The notes below the pieces were generated by a model. The model saw only the letters and a list, made by a program, of their open reading frames with translations. It ran no database searches and was not told where the DNA came from. A DNA stretch of 64,000 nt, taken from the NCBI GenBank assembly GCA_029448655.1, contig JACCLO010000003.1, positions 1,674,001 to 1,738,000 on the forward strand, read 5' to 3'. The first letter of the stretch is position 1. Every line of letters begins with the position of its first letter. This stretch comes from Wolfiporia cocos. Taxonomy: Eukaryota > Basidiomycota > Agaricomycetes > Polyporales > Phaeolaceae. Positions 1 to 11,443 of the stretch are shown piece after piece. The translations under genes and the position numbers were made by a program.

Positions 1-177
1 CCACAACGCCCGATCTTTGGCGCTGACTGGAATTTGCCTCCGGAGCCTAGAGCGAAACGGAAAAGGACGGCCTCTGTGGATCACCGCCCAAGAGAGGCTG
101 CGATTCCCATTGCGCTTGACGGGAAGGGCCGGCCGAAGGGGGTCGTGCAGCTGGGCTCGAGGCAGAGGCACAAGTGA
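1..177 (+). CDS. 3' end of an unrecognised protein gene (truncated by window)
   Basis: Frame 1 is open from the first base to a TGA at 175-177, giving a 58-residue basic C-terminus. It contains the segments ADWNLPPEPRAKRKR and GRPKGVVQLGSRQRHK. The composition (basic nuclear-localisation-like cluster, no low-complexity drift) suggests a real coding end rather than chance. I do not recognise the family, and the upstream part lies outside the window, so intron structure is unknown. Confidence 0.5.
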   Translation, partial: PQRPIFGADWNLPPEPRAKRKRTASVDHRPREAAIPIALDGKGRPKGVVQLGSRQRHK

Positions 178-751
178 TGGGAGCATGGCCGCTGCGGCAG
201 CACGGGGCTCATCGCGTATGTGGTGCGGCGTCTCCCAGATACGGTTCACCAGATCGTGGAGTATGACATACATATAGAGCGGCACCCTTTTAATATCACC
301 CATTTCCTTCATCAACGCCCACTTGTACGCATCCCCTTGATCCCAGTCCGACTGCATTCTGGACTTGCACACCTTGCACTTCGACACAGATACTCGGTCC
401 GATGAATCTTCCCGTTAAACGTCTAATTGCTCGCTTGCGACCGAAGCTGATGGTTGCCAAGCCGTGGGAACGCATAGTGTCATCGCATACTACCATCTGT
501 GGTTACCTCTCCCTTTAATACTTGCCTCGCGGAGGCTTTCTGTGCTGGCTCGGAACGTGACTACATGCTCTGGTGCTGTGAATTTCTCGACTTTGGCTCC
601 CACTGACTGCATACATTATCGCGCGCCCATCCGGAGTACCGATCTCTAATCCGTCCCTCGTTCATTGTCTACTGCCACTGGCCGCGGCCGTCTCACTGTC
701 CTTGCGAAATATACGCCATATTGACCTCGATCTAGCCTAGTATTCAAGCAA
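178..751. other. Intergenic region, no gene seen
   Basis: About 570 bases between the truncated gene and the coiled-coil gene. Short ORFs here lack coding character. It presumably holds the promoter of the downstream gene; no clear TATA box or repeat was found. Confidence 0.5.
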
Positions 752-2461
752 ATGTCAGCCCAAGGTCACGTCAATGCTCCTTCACCCATCCCTGCTGCCC
801 GGCCATCCTCACGCAGCTCCGTTCGCTCGCTCGGGCGGTCCGCGAGCCCCGTGATATCCTTCACAGATGACACAGGTGTGTGCCGAATCTTCCCCCGTGG
901 GTTCCGCCCTAACCACACTATCAGTGGCTGTGAGGAACCAGATATCCACCCTCAGACACTCGATACGGCACCAGCAGGCGCAGCTGCAGTCTCTAGAGAA
1001 CACGCTCCTGCGCGGGCCACGGCCGCTGCCCCCAGGATTCCTCAGCTCACCCCCCATCTTGCCGGACGAGCTCGACGAGCTCGCAGAGCAGTCGAGCTCG
1101 TCCATGTCGCAGACGCAGAAGCGCGACAGCTTCGAGGTGCTGCACGGCCTCGCGGGGCCGGACTCGAGCCTCCCGCTGCCACGTCGGGAGAAGCGGCGGT
1201 CGTCGTTCGGCGACGCGTTCGGCATCCGCGAGGGCATCCCGGTGGCGTCCGCCTTCGGCAAGCGCACCGCGAGCCCGACGCGGACACTCAGCCGTACGTC
1301 CCGCTCCGGCCCCGGTGGGTATCGCGCGTTGACCTGACCCCAGGAATACCCGTCTCGTCTGTAGGCCAGTGCCTGCGCCCCTCCCCTCCCCTCCCGTCGA
1401 GTCTGACCGCCCCTCAGGTAACGCGCGCGCGCTGGCCGAGGAGGGCCAGCAGGACAGCTCGCACGCGGGCGCGGCGCAGCTGTCCCCGAATGCTGGCGCC
1501 TCGACGTCCGCGCTCTCGCCCGCGGTCTCGCCGAGCAGGCGGTCGTCGTTCGCGCCCGGGAACACGACCAAGGTGCTCGCGGACCTGCAGGCCGGCGTGC
1601 TGAACGCGCGGAACGCGCTGGAGAACACGAAGGCGCAGCTGCGCCAGAGCCAGCGGCAGGTCAGCCAGCTAACGCGCCAGACAGAGGACCTGAAAGACGT
1701 CCGTGAGAGGCTGCGGCTGGAGAACGAGGGCTTGAACAATGTCGTCGCGAGGAAGGAGCGGATGCTACAAGAGGTGTGTGCACGCGGCTTGATTCTCGGA
1801 TCCAGGACCGTACTATTCGGGCATAGGTTTTGGAACGCGCGAGGAAGGCGGAGGCGGAGGTCAATGCGCTGAAGTCGCAGCTTAAGCTGGAGACGACCAA
1901 CTCGAAGAAATCTCAACGCGAAATGGACTCGACTGTCACAGAGGCTACTGCGCGCTCGCAGAAGGCGGAACGAGAGTACATCGTCCTGCGTGACTCCTTG
2001 AAGGGACTTGAGGCGTCATTCCAGGCGGACGTCGAAGGTGTACGGGAGGAGATGCGTCGCCGAGAAGACAAAATCCGACAAGAGGCCGAACAGATGGCCA
2101 AGCGGTACGCGAAGCTGGTCGAGGAGGTCAAGAAGGAGAGGGCGGAAGGCGGCGCGGGCATGGGAGAGGTGACACGGCTAAAGGCGGAGAACGAGCGGAT
2201 ACGGAAGGAGCTGGAGGAGGCCTTCAAGGACGATATACAGCAATTACGAACGGAGGTGGAGAAGTCGGTCTCGGACAGCGAGCAGGCGTGGCGAACCGCA
2301 CAGTGAGCAGGTGATGCCACGCTAGATTCGAAAAGGCTGACATGTTTGTGCTCAGGTCATTAGCGGACGAGCTGGCACATCTACGTCGACTGATGCGAGC
2401 CGGACCCGCGTCTGCTTCGGCATTGGACACCGAGGCATTGGACACCGAGGGCGGTGCCTAG
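752..2461 (+). CDS. Coiled-coil protein with Ser/Pro-rich N-terminus
   Basis: Five exons fit one frame: 752-875, 925-1314, 1370-1773, 1827-2302 and 2356-2461. The introns are about 49-55 nt with GT/AG ends, giving 499 residues. Intron 2 has an alternative acceptor at 1417, after a good CTGAC branch site, which would give 483 residues. The N-terminal third is rich in Ser, Arg and Pro. From about residue 190 to the end the protein is dominated by Glu, Lys, Arg, Gln and Leu in heptad-like order (for example LRQSQRQVSQLTRQTEDLKD), typical of a long coiled coil. I see no catalytic motif. A structural or scaffold role is inferred. The C-terminus carries a duplicated ALDTE pentapeptide (see the repeat at 2420-2449). 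The family was not recognised. Confidence 0.75.
2420..2449 (+). repeat. Perfect 15-bp tandem duplication in coding sequence
   Basis: The unit gcattggacaccgag occurs twice head to tail (2420-2434 and 2435-2449). It encodes ALDTE twice just before the stop of the coiled-coil gene. The two copies are identical, so the duplication is probably recent and in-frame. Confidence 0.9.
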
Positions 2462-3166
2462 CCGTTTTATCCATGGAGCTATCTTCAAGTCATCTGCACT
2501 TACGATCATCTACATCACACTAATCCTAATCATTCATTACCTAGTCATCATGCTGTGTTTATTGCTAATGCAAGCCATCGGACTCTCCTCATCGCATACC
2601 TACTCGAGATGCCATGTAGCACTCTACCACTCGCCGATTGAAGCGACCTCGCTGGTCGAGGCAATATATCTCGCTCAACAATTACTTGTCATTCAAAACG
2701 TGCATGTGTGCTGCAAAGTGTGAGTCATTGCCCAGGTTTCTCCCCGCTTGCAAGTCTGTACGTCCGGTATAGTAAGTCTCTTGTGGGTCTGAGCAGGCGA
2801 CATTGGTGCGGCTAATTTGCGCGTGCTTCAAGGGCCATCGAGAGATCGGCACACCTTCGCAACTCTCCCACTGACATATATTACAAATGGAACCGAACAC
2901 CGACTCCTGCATGGTAGCTTCAATCGAAGTCTCATTCTGGGCTCTGCTACAGTAGGTAGTAATCCGGTCAGATGTTCTTCTGATATCACGGATTCCATCG
3001 TTCAACCCTTCTATGCTTTCATACCGGGGATGAGCTCGCGCCATTTAAGCGCCGAATGACCATTTTCGTTATCTCAGTCCGCTACGGAGACTTGGCAGTT
3101 TTCACGGCCATCCGACAGGGGCAATGGATGACGATCGCTCTCATCACCCCATGTACCGTTGCTGAG

Positions 3167-3209
3167 GTGCGCCAAGTCGAATTGACTTGGCGCACAGTCA
3201 ATTCGACTT
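3167..3209. repeat. Compound inverted repeat in the BTB gene promoter
   Basis: GTGCGCCAAGTC (3167-3178) and GACTTGGCGCAC (3184-3195) form a perfect 12-bp inverted repeat around a 5-nt spacer. A second one overlaps it: aagtcgaattgact (3174-3187) is the exact reverse complement of agtcaattcgactt (3196-3209). The same DNA could therefore fold in two mutually exclusive ways or present paired binding sites. It lies about 120-160 bases upstream of the TATA-like element. Confidence 0.85.
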
Positions 3210-3327
3210 TTTGCGTTTGCTCACTCAGCTCGCGGGCTGCGGACTCCCGGCGCCTCACGGGCCGGAAAGATAGGTCTTCTAGTGTGAACTTTGAACTTTA
3301 CGGGCGCATATCACACGCTGCACAAGG

Positions 3328-3333
3328 TATAAG
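3328..3333 (+). promoter_or_regulatory. TATA-like element of the BTB gene
   Basis: TATAAG within ggtataagtatag sits about 68 nt before the proposed 5'UTR intron and about 120 nt before the proposed start codon. A pyrimidine-rich tract (cctccccttccccc) follows, as in fungal core promoters. Confidence 0.45.
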
Positions 3334-3395
3334 TATAGTCTGGGGAGCTTGCCGTCCTTGCTAGACCTCCCCTTCCCCCTTCCCTTCGGCTGAAA

Positions 3396-3448
3396 GTAAG
3401 TGTGGCGGAATGATTACTAGGGCCTTTCACCCAATTGTGACTTGTCAG
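3396..3448 (+). other. Putative 5'UTR intron ending directly before the start codon
   Basis: GTAAGT at 3396, a GTGAC branch-like site, and CTTGTCAG at 3441-3448 make a consensus 53-nt intron whose acceptor abuts an ATG at 3449. If spliced, the in-frame upstream ATG at 3410 is removed and translation starts at 3449. Confidence 0.6.
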
Positions 3449-4489
3449 ATGTTATCGACCGAGCTCGCGATGGATAGTGCTGAGAGACACGAGAGCACGC
3501 CGCAGATCACTGATGCACCAGCCCCATTGAACAAATCGACGGCAGACATCATCCTTCGCTCGTCGGATCTCGTCGATTTTCGCGTGCGCGGAGCGATTCT
3601 CGCAGAAGTGTCCCCCGTTTTCGACACCATGTTCTCCTTGCCGCAGCCCAGGCCGGATGCAGCGATGTCTATTAGACGTGGTGGGATCACTGCTAGCAGA
3701 GATGGCCTGCCCGTGATAGTGCTCGAGGAGTCTAGTGAGACGCTCGAAACGATTCTCCGCTTCTGCTATCCATTACTACCGCAGCCTACCATCCACGGTG
3801 TCGAGCAGCTGTACTCGGTGACAAAGGCCGTGAAGAAATACGCCATGGACGAGGTGTTGCCACTCGTGCACACCCAGCTGCAGTCGATTGCGGAAGAAGA
3901 ACCTCTCCGCGTATACGTCTTCGCCATTCGCGAGGGCTGGGAGGCGGAGGCGCGCCTTGCAGCCACGTCTGCCCTGTCTCGTGACGTTCATGATCTCGCT
4001 TGGGTCCCTGAGCTGAAAGAAATCTCCGCAAGTGCTTATCATCACCTCCTAGATTATCACCATAAGTGTTGCATTGCTGCCGAGGATGTGACCACCGAGT
4101 ATGACATATGGATAACAGATTTCAAGGTTTGGGGTTGGTTCGCCGCTTGTGGACATGGTTGCAAGATACAGGATTCTCGCCTACGGTGGAAAAACTTTGT
4201 GTCATCCTCACCTGTGGATGTAAGTCGGTGGTGGGCTGATCACATGTCGCGGATGGCAGACATTATGGGTACCACGCCCAACGTGAAGAAGTTGTTGGAT
4301 CAGGAGATAGTCGACCGGACCATAGCGGAAGCTGGTGCATGTTCTGGATGTCGCAAGTTCGCTCCCGCGCAGATGGGAGCCTTCGTCAAATTGCATGCTG
4401 CCCAAGTTGATAAAGAGATATCGAAGGCGCGTGTGTACTATTTCGCACCTTTTACCGCGATGCTGAAGTCGAGGTACAGGTCATACTAA
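3449..4489 (+). CDS. BTB/POZ domain protein
   Basis: A single open exon gives 346 residues, with no need for coding introns. The order ADIILRSSDLVDFRVRGAIL, then SPVFDTMFSL, then PVIVLEESSETLETILRFCY is the classic fungal BTB core at about residues 28-130. A C-terminal region of about 200 residues contains several Cys and Trp. Such proteins form large, variable families in Agaricomycetes and are usually of unknown function; BTB domains mediate dimerisation and can bind Cul3. The start at 3449 is chosen because a consensus intron ends there. The alternative ATG at 3410 adds 13 residues and would require the intron to be retained. Upstream are an inverted repeat and a TATA-like box. Confidence 0.88.
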   Translation: MLSTELAMDSAERHESTPQITDAPAPLNKSTADIILRSSDLVDFRVRGAILAEVSPVFDTMFSLPQPRPDAAMSIRRGGITASRDGLPVIVLEESSETLETILRFCYPLLPQPTIHGVEQLYSVTKAVKKYAMDEVLPLVHTQLQSIAEEEPLRVYVFAIREGWEAEARLAATSALSRDVHDLAWVPELKEISASAYHHLLDYHHKCCIAAEDVTTEYDIWITDFKVWGWFAACGHGCKIQDSRLRWKNFVSSSPVDVSRWWADHMSRMADIMGTTPNVKKLLDQEIVDRTIAEAGACSGCRKFAPAQMGAFVKLHAAQVDKEISKARVYYFAPFTAMLKSRYRSY

Positions 4490-5673
4490 AGATCGATTGA
4501 ACACCAGAACGATGAGTCATTGTCTGCTGTATCGATGTGATGGATCTTTCCATGCGTATCTCGATGTGCGTGGTGTACCGCGTCGTTGATATCCTCTTTT
4601 CCCACTGAGGGAAGGAGGAGGGGCAATGGCATTGCAACACCGGCGGATGTATATCGGTCTTAACTCTGATTTTGTCTTCCTTTTCACCGGCATCGCTTGC
4701 TCGTGACTGTATTACCTTGCGCTGCTCCTGTGAGAAAGCCTGGCTACGAATTTGGTTCCGCTGCTGTCGTTATCGACGTCAATATATCATATTGTAGTAC
4801 CGCACAACCCCGCTGTCGTGGAGCAGGATCAGCGTGACAGACGAGATGCGCAAAGTTACTGAGATCAGTGCGTGAGACATAACTGTGGCGCCATCGCTCT
4901 CAATGTGCGGATGCTGAACGCTGCGCGGCGCGGGCCCACATCTGCCATGAGCGGATCGCGACTCGTAGCTTCAAATCCCAGATACAACGTCACGAGGCGC
5001 ACACCGCTAAACGTAGGTGTATGACTTTACTAGTTGTGTATCGTGCTCATGCCATTTTTCGAGGCCGAGCTGCAGGGAAGCATGTAGCGGCACCGCGTCA
5101 ATCAATACGGAAGAGCCTGAGTGGGAAGGGGCCGCGGGTCCTCGTATCTTAGCTTCATGAGATGGAGCATCAACGGTAAACTCTACAGCAAAACAAATTG
5201 ACACGGTAGATACACCAGAAGTCCTGTCTTGTGGTTTAGCAGCTAGGTGCAAGATCTTGGCACGAGCTATCAAACTGTATATTTTAAAGGAAGTTGAATA
5301 CAGTTCAAGACATCTAACATGATTTATATTCAGTGCCTTGCGAAAGCGAAGCGGCCAGGGCACACCGGAAATTACGGTATCATCATGAGACGCATGATCT
5401 TCTTCGTGTTCGTGTATGAATTGTTCGTGATACTGGTACAGACATCAACATCGGAATGCAACAGAATTCCACATCGTACACATCTGCATCGCCAAGCGTA
5501 AAGTAATCGTAGATGCAAGCGACAGAGAGGGGGGCGGGGAGCTGCAACGTCCATGACCAGAGCAGAGTAAATAAGGCAAAAAAGTCAATAACCAATGGAA
5601 TTGCAAGAGGACGGGACTCGGACAAAAATAAGACCAGTTTTGAAACTAGGATGGTACGAGACAGACGAGCCAG
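4490..5673. other. Intergenic region between convergent genes
   Basis: About 1.2 kb between the 3' ends of the BTB gene and the minus-strand gene at 5674. No ORF in it shows splice structure or family resemblance. Confidence 0.5.
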
Positions 5674-6532
5674 TCACACCGCCTCGTTCTGAATCCCCGC
5701 AAGATATTCTTTGATAGCCTCCTTCGCAAGGCGCGGAGATGGAGAATGTGGGCTTTGCAGCAGGTAAGAAGAGAGACTCGAAGACCGGGACCGCTTGATG
5801 GTGATTTCGTCAACCTCCACTTCCTCGCGCTTCCGCTTCCCTCCCTCCACCGAAACTGAATTGCATTCCGGGCAGTCCGAGCAGTAACTTTCCTCGCTCG
5901 GCGTGGGCGATGGCAGGTGGAACGAGGCACGCGAGGCCGCGCGTGACGGGGCCCGCGTCATCTTCGCGTCCACCGGGGCGGGCGTCTCGCACAGCGCCTC
6001 GCAGAACGTTGGGTGCGGCAGGGTCTGACACGGCTGAGGGGGGAATGTCGATATTGTCCTGATTACTCATTGAGCTTCTCAATGCAAAATTAGCGAGGGA
6101 CAGCTACGCACTGTGACTCCTCAAAACTCTTCTTCAGCGCTTGGTATTTCGCCTCCATTGTGTCCTTCTCCGCCTTCGCCTTGAGCGCGGTGTCGCGCGT
6201 GATGCGCGCGAGCCCGACAAGCCCCAAGGTAGCGGCAGCGTGCATTGCCGCGCGCTTGCGCCAGACGACGCAGGCTGCGCGCAGCGATGCGACCTCCGCG
6301 CGCAGGCGGTCACATTCCGCCGCTGGTGACGAAGATGCGGATGAGGCAGACGGGGAGGACCCGCTGGGGATGCTATACTCGAGATGGAGCCTGCGCACAG
6401 CAGGCGTGACGTGCGGCTGCAGATAGTGTGGGACCAAGGTAGGGTCCACTTGCGCTGGGGAGGGGTAACTGTTAGAAGCACTCGTCGGACGTGCGAGGGA
6501 ACGGCGTACAGATGGTATACGGTTTACGGCAT
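5674..6532 (-). CDS. Unrecognised small protein with a coiled-coil segment
   Basis: Proposed exons are 6532-6528 (ATGCC), 6468-6108 and 6033-5674. The 74-nt intron 6107-6034 joins the two long ones in frame. The central exon encodes a leucine/alanine helix (AECDRLRAEVASLRAAC and onward to DTMEAKYQALKKSFEES), likely a short coiled coil. The C-terminus contains a Cys-rich SYCSDCPECNS stretch, a KRKREE nuclear-localisation-like cluster and a Ser/Pro-rich tail. The 5-nt first exon is the weakest part; I found no other in-frame ATG. An acceptor 9 nt further on (e=6024) is also possible. Function unknown. Confidence 0.5.
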
Positions 6533-7470
6533 GTCGGACAGAAGTGGTGATGGGTATATGGCGTAATGCTGCGGACTATCCGGATGATGCAGTGGTGGCA
6601 GAATACATGGCCTGATAATTATTCGGTCAGAAAATAAGGACCCGTGCGCGAGTGTGGCGCGGATTACTGACCGCAGGGGAGGGCGGCCGGGTCCTTGAGC
6701 ACGTCAAGGCAGATGATACAGGTGGGCATTATATAGCAGGTAACACTTCAAAGTGGAGGAAGAGCGATGGGAGAGCTGTACGTGCAGTACGATATGGGGT
6801 TGACGGACCCAGCGTTTCGACATTTATATGCAGGAAGACCTTACGGGAGCAGCAGGATGAGCTGTCCGAAGCTTACCGCGCAACGTCGCTCCACAGTGAC
6901 TCAGGAATACATTTATGATACCGTGTATGTGCGATGGGCAATTCGAGAATACGTGCGTTGGGACGGAACAACAAAGAACGCACCGGGCATGGTATAAACC
7001 AATCTCCCGCGCCACATTGTACATATCCGGTGATCCGGGATGGAACTCACTGCAAATGCTAATGATATGTCGACGCCTGGAATGCGCCACTCGTGCTGCC
7101 AGCTGCGAGCGCTCCAGCTGCCGCGTTTGGCAGGCACACGAAGCACGACGCGCACTGGATACACGTCTGGCCCGCTCGGGGGTTCTGACAAGTAGAACGA
7201 GTGCCGACCATGCCACGCATGCATGTCCATAACACGGAGCCTCCTCGAGTGAGCTTGGCGAGAGCGATGTCGAACAGGACGAGACGCGGTCGAGACGCAC
7301 CACCGGCAATTTCGCGGCCGACTCCGAAACGCGTGACAGTCACATCCACGTGATGGTTATGTTGACGCGTAAACCAGCCAACGCGACGCACGCGACTTCT
7401 CTTCAACTCCACGCGCACTGCACGAGCAACTCTTTGCTGAAGCTCCCAGTCACCGAACATACTGCACAAA
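6533..7470. other. Divergent intergenic region
   Basis: About 940 bases between the minus-strand gene ending upstream at 6532 and the RING gene starting at 7471. Overlapping ORFs on both strands look like shadows. It presumably carries both promoters. Confidence 0.5.
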
Positions 7471-8597
7471 ATGGCCGACGGATGCTGTGGAATCTGCTTG
7501 GACGACCTGGAGAACCCGGTGTCGACCCCATGCGGTACGCGTATCTCGCCCCTAGCAACTGAAGGTAGACTCACGCGTAGCAGGTCACCTTCACTGCGAA
7601 AAGTGCCTCGTAGCATACTTTGAAGCTAGCGCAGACATTATGAACGCGTCATGCCCTGTCTGTCGTGCCGAGTTCCCCATCGGTACGCGCTCTCCGAAGG
7701 TCCTCCGCATTTGGCTGATCCGACATTCTCGCCGACAGCCACTCCGGACCTTCGACTTTTCGCTCCGAAATACCACAAGTTCATTATTCCGAGTATCCGA
7801 CGCGTGTTTCTCGACGCGCCTGCGCTCTCCTCAAAGCAGCTGCGTGAGACGGTGGCGCTCCTCGAGCAGCGCGTCGAGGCGCTCACGCGCGACAAGACGT
7901 TTTTGATGGAGCGCTGTGAGATGTCGATGGCTGCGTCGAGAAGACACGCTGAGGGTGAGCGCGACGCGCGGCTGGAGGCGGGGAAGCTTCGGGAGGAGAT
8001 GATGGCGCTGAGGACAAAGTACAGCGATTTGAGGGAGAAGTATCGCCTCGCGAAGTCAACAACGGTGTGCGTGTTCCTTGCTCTCATCCTGCTCGCTAAT
8101 CCTCATGCGCGTGCTGATGCGCCAGAAGCAACCGCATCCTCGCGAGCAGGCGCACGCGTGGTGTCGTCGAGCCTGATCCCACGCCGGAGACGCCGGCGTC
8201 GTCCAGCGCCCGCCCCTTGCAGCCTGACACGTCGCGCGGATCGCCAAATATGCCGCGAGCAAGACCTTCGCTTCGCATACAGAAGCGGCCGCATTTGCTG
8301 GGGTCGCCGTTCGATCCGTCCCGAGACTACCTGACCGGATCACTGCGACGGCCGTCGTCTTTTTTCGAGAAGAACCGCGGGCCTGTCCGGATTCCGTACC
8401 GCGAACCAGTGACAGAGTCGCGTGCGACAAGTACTGCAGCCGCGGCGCAGTCCTGCACGCCCGGACGAGGGGATCCGAGCAGCCACACTACCGGCCTGTT
8501 CTCGCCTGCGAGCAATAGGAGCCGTGGTAGCAGCCGTGGGGGCATCAGTTTCAGAAGCTTGGACGACACGGACGTGGAGGACGTTGATATGGATTGA
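7471..8597 (+). CDS. C3HC4 RING-finger protein, putative E3 ubiquitin ligase
   Basis: Exons 7471-7534, 7584-7682, 7739-8066 and 8126-8597 join in frame to 320 residues; the introns are 49, 56 and 59 nt. The RING is at the extreme N-terminus: CGICLDD, then PCGHLHCEKC, then SCPVC, i.e. Cx2C...CxHx2Cx2C...Cx2C with all eight ligands present. The first intron splits the ligand pair CG/H. A coiled coil follows at about residues 80-160 (LRETVALLEQRVEALTRDK onward). The C-terminal half is Ser/Arg/Pro-rich and ends in acidic DDTDVEDVDMD. The RING predicts E2 binding and ubiquitin transfer; substrate is unknown. No membrane segment is seen once the third intron is removed. Confidence 0.85.
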
Positions 8598-8972
8598 CTA
8601 TGTTCTGTATGATGCTTTCGACAGTATGGTAGGCTGCTACTCCATGCACAGTGCTCTGCTCACCTACAGTTATACCTACTCATCTACCGTCTATGGATTA
8701 TGCTTGGCTCTTCTCTGACATCGCCTCATGAGTTGTTTCATGTCGCACTCCTCGTCCTGAGGTAGGCGACATCAATTCACTCGCAACAAAGAAAGGCTGT
8801 GGCCGCGCGGTGAAGGACCAATTCACAATCACATGTGGCTCTGGACCCACCCACTGCCAAGGATTTGCATCTGAGTTCGGAAGCGCCGGGCCGCACACAC
8901 CGTGACATTTTTCATGACATAGACGAGGCATTTCGTGCCGTCCCGTAACGATTTTGCCCTGTGCTACTCACG
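8598..8972 (+). other. Short intergenic region
   Basis: About 375 bases between two plus-strand genes, serving as terminator of the RING gene and promoter of the transporter. No distinct motif recognised. Confidence 0.5.
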
Positions 8973-10789
8973 ATGAAAGTCCTGCAGGAGAGTGATGACC
9001 ATGGCGATGTTCACGAATTATCCGCTATAGGGGAGGCACAGACTTCAGCCACCGGCGCGGGCTCCGTCGAAGCAGCTCAGGGCGGTGAGTCGATCGTGCA
9101 GGAGTTGGCTGCAATAGACGGCGGGTGGAAAGCGTGGCGATTTTGTGCTGCTGCCTTCGCAATCGACATCATCGTGTGGGGCTTTGAATTTAGGTGAAGC
9201 CGTGAAATTCCTCGAAAATTGTCCACTCCATTGACACAGTGACCTTTGTCCTCTAAGTTATGGCATCTTCCAAGGTGCGTTTGCCGCTTGCGTAGTTGTG
9301 GTCGAGTCACCGACCGGATCTTTTCCTTCTGTGCATTAATGCAACTCGACCGCAGACTACTACACGTCGAATCCCCCCTTTGAAAACGTGTCGTCTGTAG
9401 CAGTTGCTGCCGTCGGTACGACCGCGCTCGCCCTTCAATATGGCGAGGTGAGGCTGTCCGCTTGCTTTTACGAACCTATCTCATAGTCAACCGGTAACGC
9501 AGACACTATTCCTTTCGCTGTTTTTCGAACGCTATCCCGATTTCATAATGACCAGTGCTTGGTTCGGCCTCGCACTAGCGTCCCTATCACTTCTCATTGC
9601 TAGTTTCGCAACCAAGGTGAGATCCTAAGTAATCTAAATGGCTTCGTACTCCTTATGCGTTCTCCCGGAGATGTGGCAACTTGTCCTCTTCCAAGGGGTA
9701 TGCTATGGAATTGGCGGCGGGCTGATCTACTTCCCCATCGTTGTGCTGCTTCCGCAATGGTTCTCCCGCCGTCGCGGGCTCGCCGCCGGCATCATATTCT
9801 CTGGATCCGGCATTGGCGGTCAGTCTCCCGTGTGTATTCGAGACCGCCCGCTGACATGGGGTCCATAGGATTCGTTTTCCCCTATATGCTAGAAGGGCTA
9901 CTTGCTGGGATTGGCTTCCGGTGGACGTTGCGAACATGGTCAGCCATCACACTCGTCTTCGCAGGCATTGCTCTACTTGGGATGAAGCCCCGGCTGCCTG
10001 TCCCGAAGTTCCAGCGGGGCCAGCGGAGGCCACGCTTCATCCCTCCTCAGTTACAGTTCATCAAAACACCGCACTTCTGGGCTCTGGTGCGCACTCACGT
10101 GCACCTACCTGTTCTGCTCCGCGTATACTCAAAGTAATGCAAACAGGGTGCCGCGATGAGCCTGCAATCGCTCTCCTATTACCCCATCTCGCTCTACATC
10201 CCAACCTTTACGAAGGGCATCTCGACACCACTCTCCGCGTCCATCGTCCTCTCGCTCTTCAACTCCTCCGGGGTCGTCTGCCAGATCCTCATCGGCCACC
10301 TGTGCGACCGCCTACCATACGCGTGGATAATGGCGGCAAGCACGTTCGGCAGCGGGCTGGCAGTGTTCCTCCTCTGGGGGTTCGCGCACACGCTCCCGCT
10401 CGTGATCGCGTTCGCCATCATCTTCGGCGGTCTGGTGAGACCCGTTTCACCCGCGCACCATCCCGACTGACTCATCGCCGCCCCCGACGCAGATGGGCGG
10501 CTTCATCTCCGTCGGGCCCGTCGCCGCGGCCGACTGCGCAGGCAACAAGCCGGAGCAGTCGAGCCTCGTCTGGGCCTGCTCCTACCTTCTCAAGGGCATA
10601 ACCGTCGTCGTGGGCCCAATCATCACCGGTATGCTGTACGACATGGGCAGCGCATCGCCGGACTCGGACCAGGCGCGCTATGGGGCCTTTGGATTTAAGA
10701 ACTTTGAGATATTTGTGGGCGCTTGTGCGATCGCGACGAGCGTGGCGAGCGTGATCGTGGCTGCGACCAGGAAGAGGGCACGAGTGTAA
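8973..10789 (+). CDS. MFS transporter, monocarboxylate (MCT) type
   Basis: Eight exons: 8973-9193, 9258-9274, 9356-9447, 9503-9616, 9671-9818, 9869-10086, 10147-10434 and 10493-10789. They total 464 residues with consistent phases. The second exon is only 17 nt and encodes part of the hallmark FSYGIFQDYY motif, split over three exons. Other MCT-like landmarks are DGGWKAW before the first helix, LPQWFSRRRGLAAGI in the loop after helix 4, SGSGIGGFVFPYMLE, and a cytosolic loop before FWAL. Hydrophobic segments give about 12 membrane helices. The role is proton-coupled or facilitated transport of an organic acid at the plasma membrane; substrate cannot be read from sequence. The N-terminal 50 residues are hydrophilic and acidic. 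Confidence 0.88.
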
Positions 10790-11443
10790 GGGCTCTCAAT
10801 GTTCATGGCTGTCGCATATCTTGGGTATTGCTATTCAGTCGCATTAAAAAAACACAGGGGTATTTAAGTACGTGATTCGGAAACAATTGCGTGCTGATGT
10901 CAGACGACGCCCAAGACTATCTTGCTAACGTGTCGATGCCCTTGCCATCGTATTCTAGGAACATCGGCTTGCGCTTCGTGTCTACTCGATGATGACGTTG
11001 CGCATACTCCCATGGTGATTTATAATTTGCTCCCACAGCTTCTCGGACATCCACATATGCGGACCCTCAGGATGTAGTATCGCATGAGTATTCTGGAAGT
11101 GGCAACACGACAAAATGTCAACCGAAGCATTTTGACCATTGAAAGTCAAGACAGCCTTAGTCAGAGCTGTCAAGGAATTACACTTCACACCAAATAATCC
11201 GGAGTTCTGTTTTATATCTGATGTGCATGTGTCTCGAGGGCCTTTCCTATTGTGCAACAGCAAAATGAGTGCTGCCGGAATAATGCGAACACCACCTTGC
11301 CAATTTGATAGGGCCTCAGTCAAATATTTTGATCCACCATAAGGCCCAGGGCTTGACTTGATTTCCTTAGTTCGACATGTATCACCCAAGCATGCCGCAA
11401 TACTCATCCAACATCCTCGGATGGTCGTCGTTACTTGAGGTTA
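10790..11443. other. Gene-poor region with an unassigned minus-strand ORF (10982-11407)
   Basis: A 141-codon minus-strand reading frame at 10982-11407 has protein-like composition (for example SKYLTEALSNWQGG and HPEGPHMWMSEKLWEQI). It has no recognised family, and its 5' side runs into the MITE at 11444. It may be a gene relic truncated by the insertion or a chance ORF. Confidence 0.3.

Larger units (their letters stand above)
2462..3395. other. Intergenic region upstream of the BTB gene
   Basis: About 930 bases without a supported gene. It contains the compound inverted repeat at 3167-3209 and a TATA-like element at 3328-3333, both listed separately. Confidence 0.6.
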
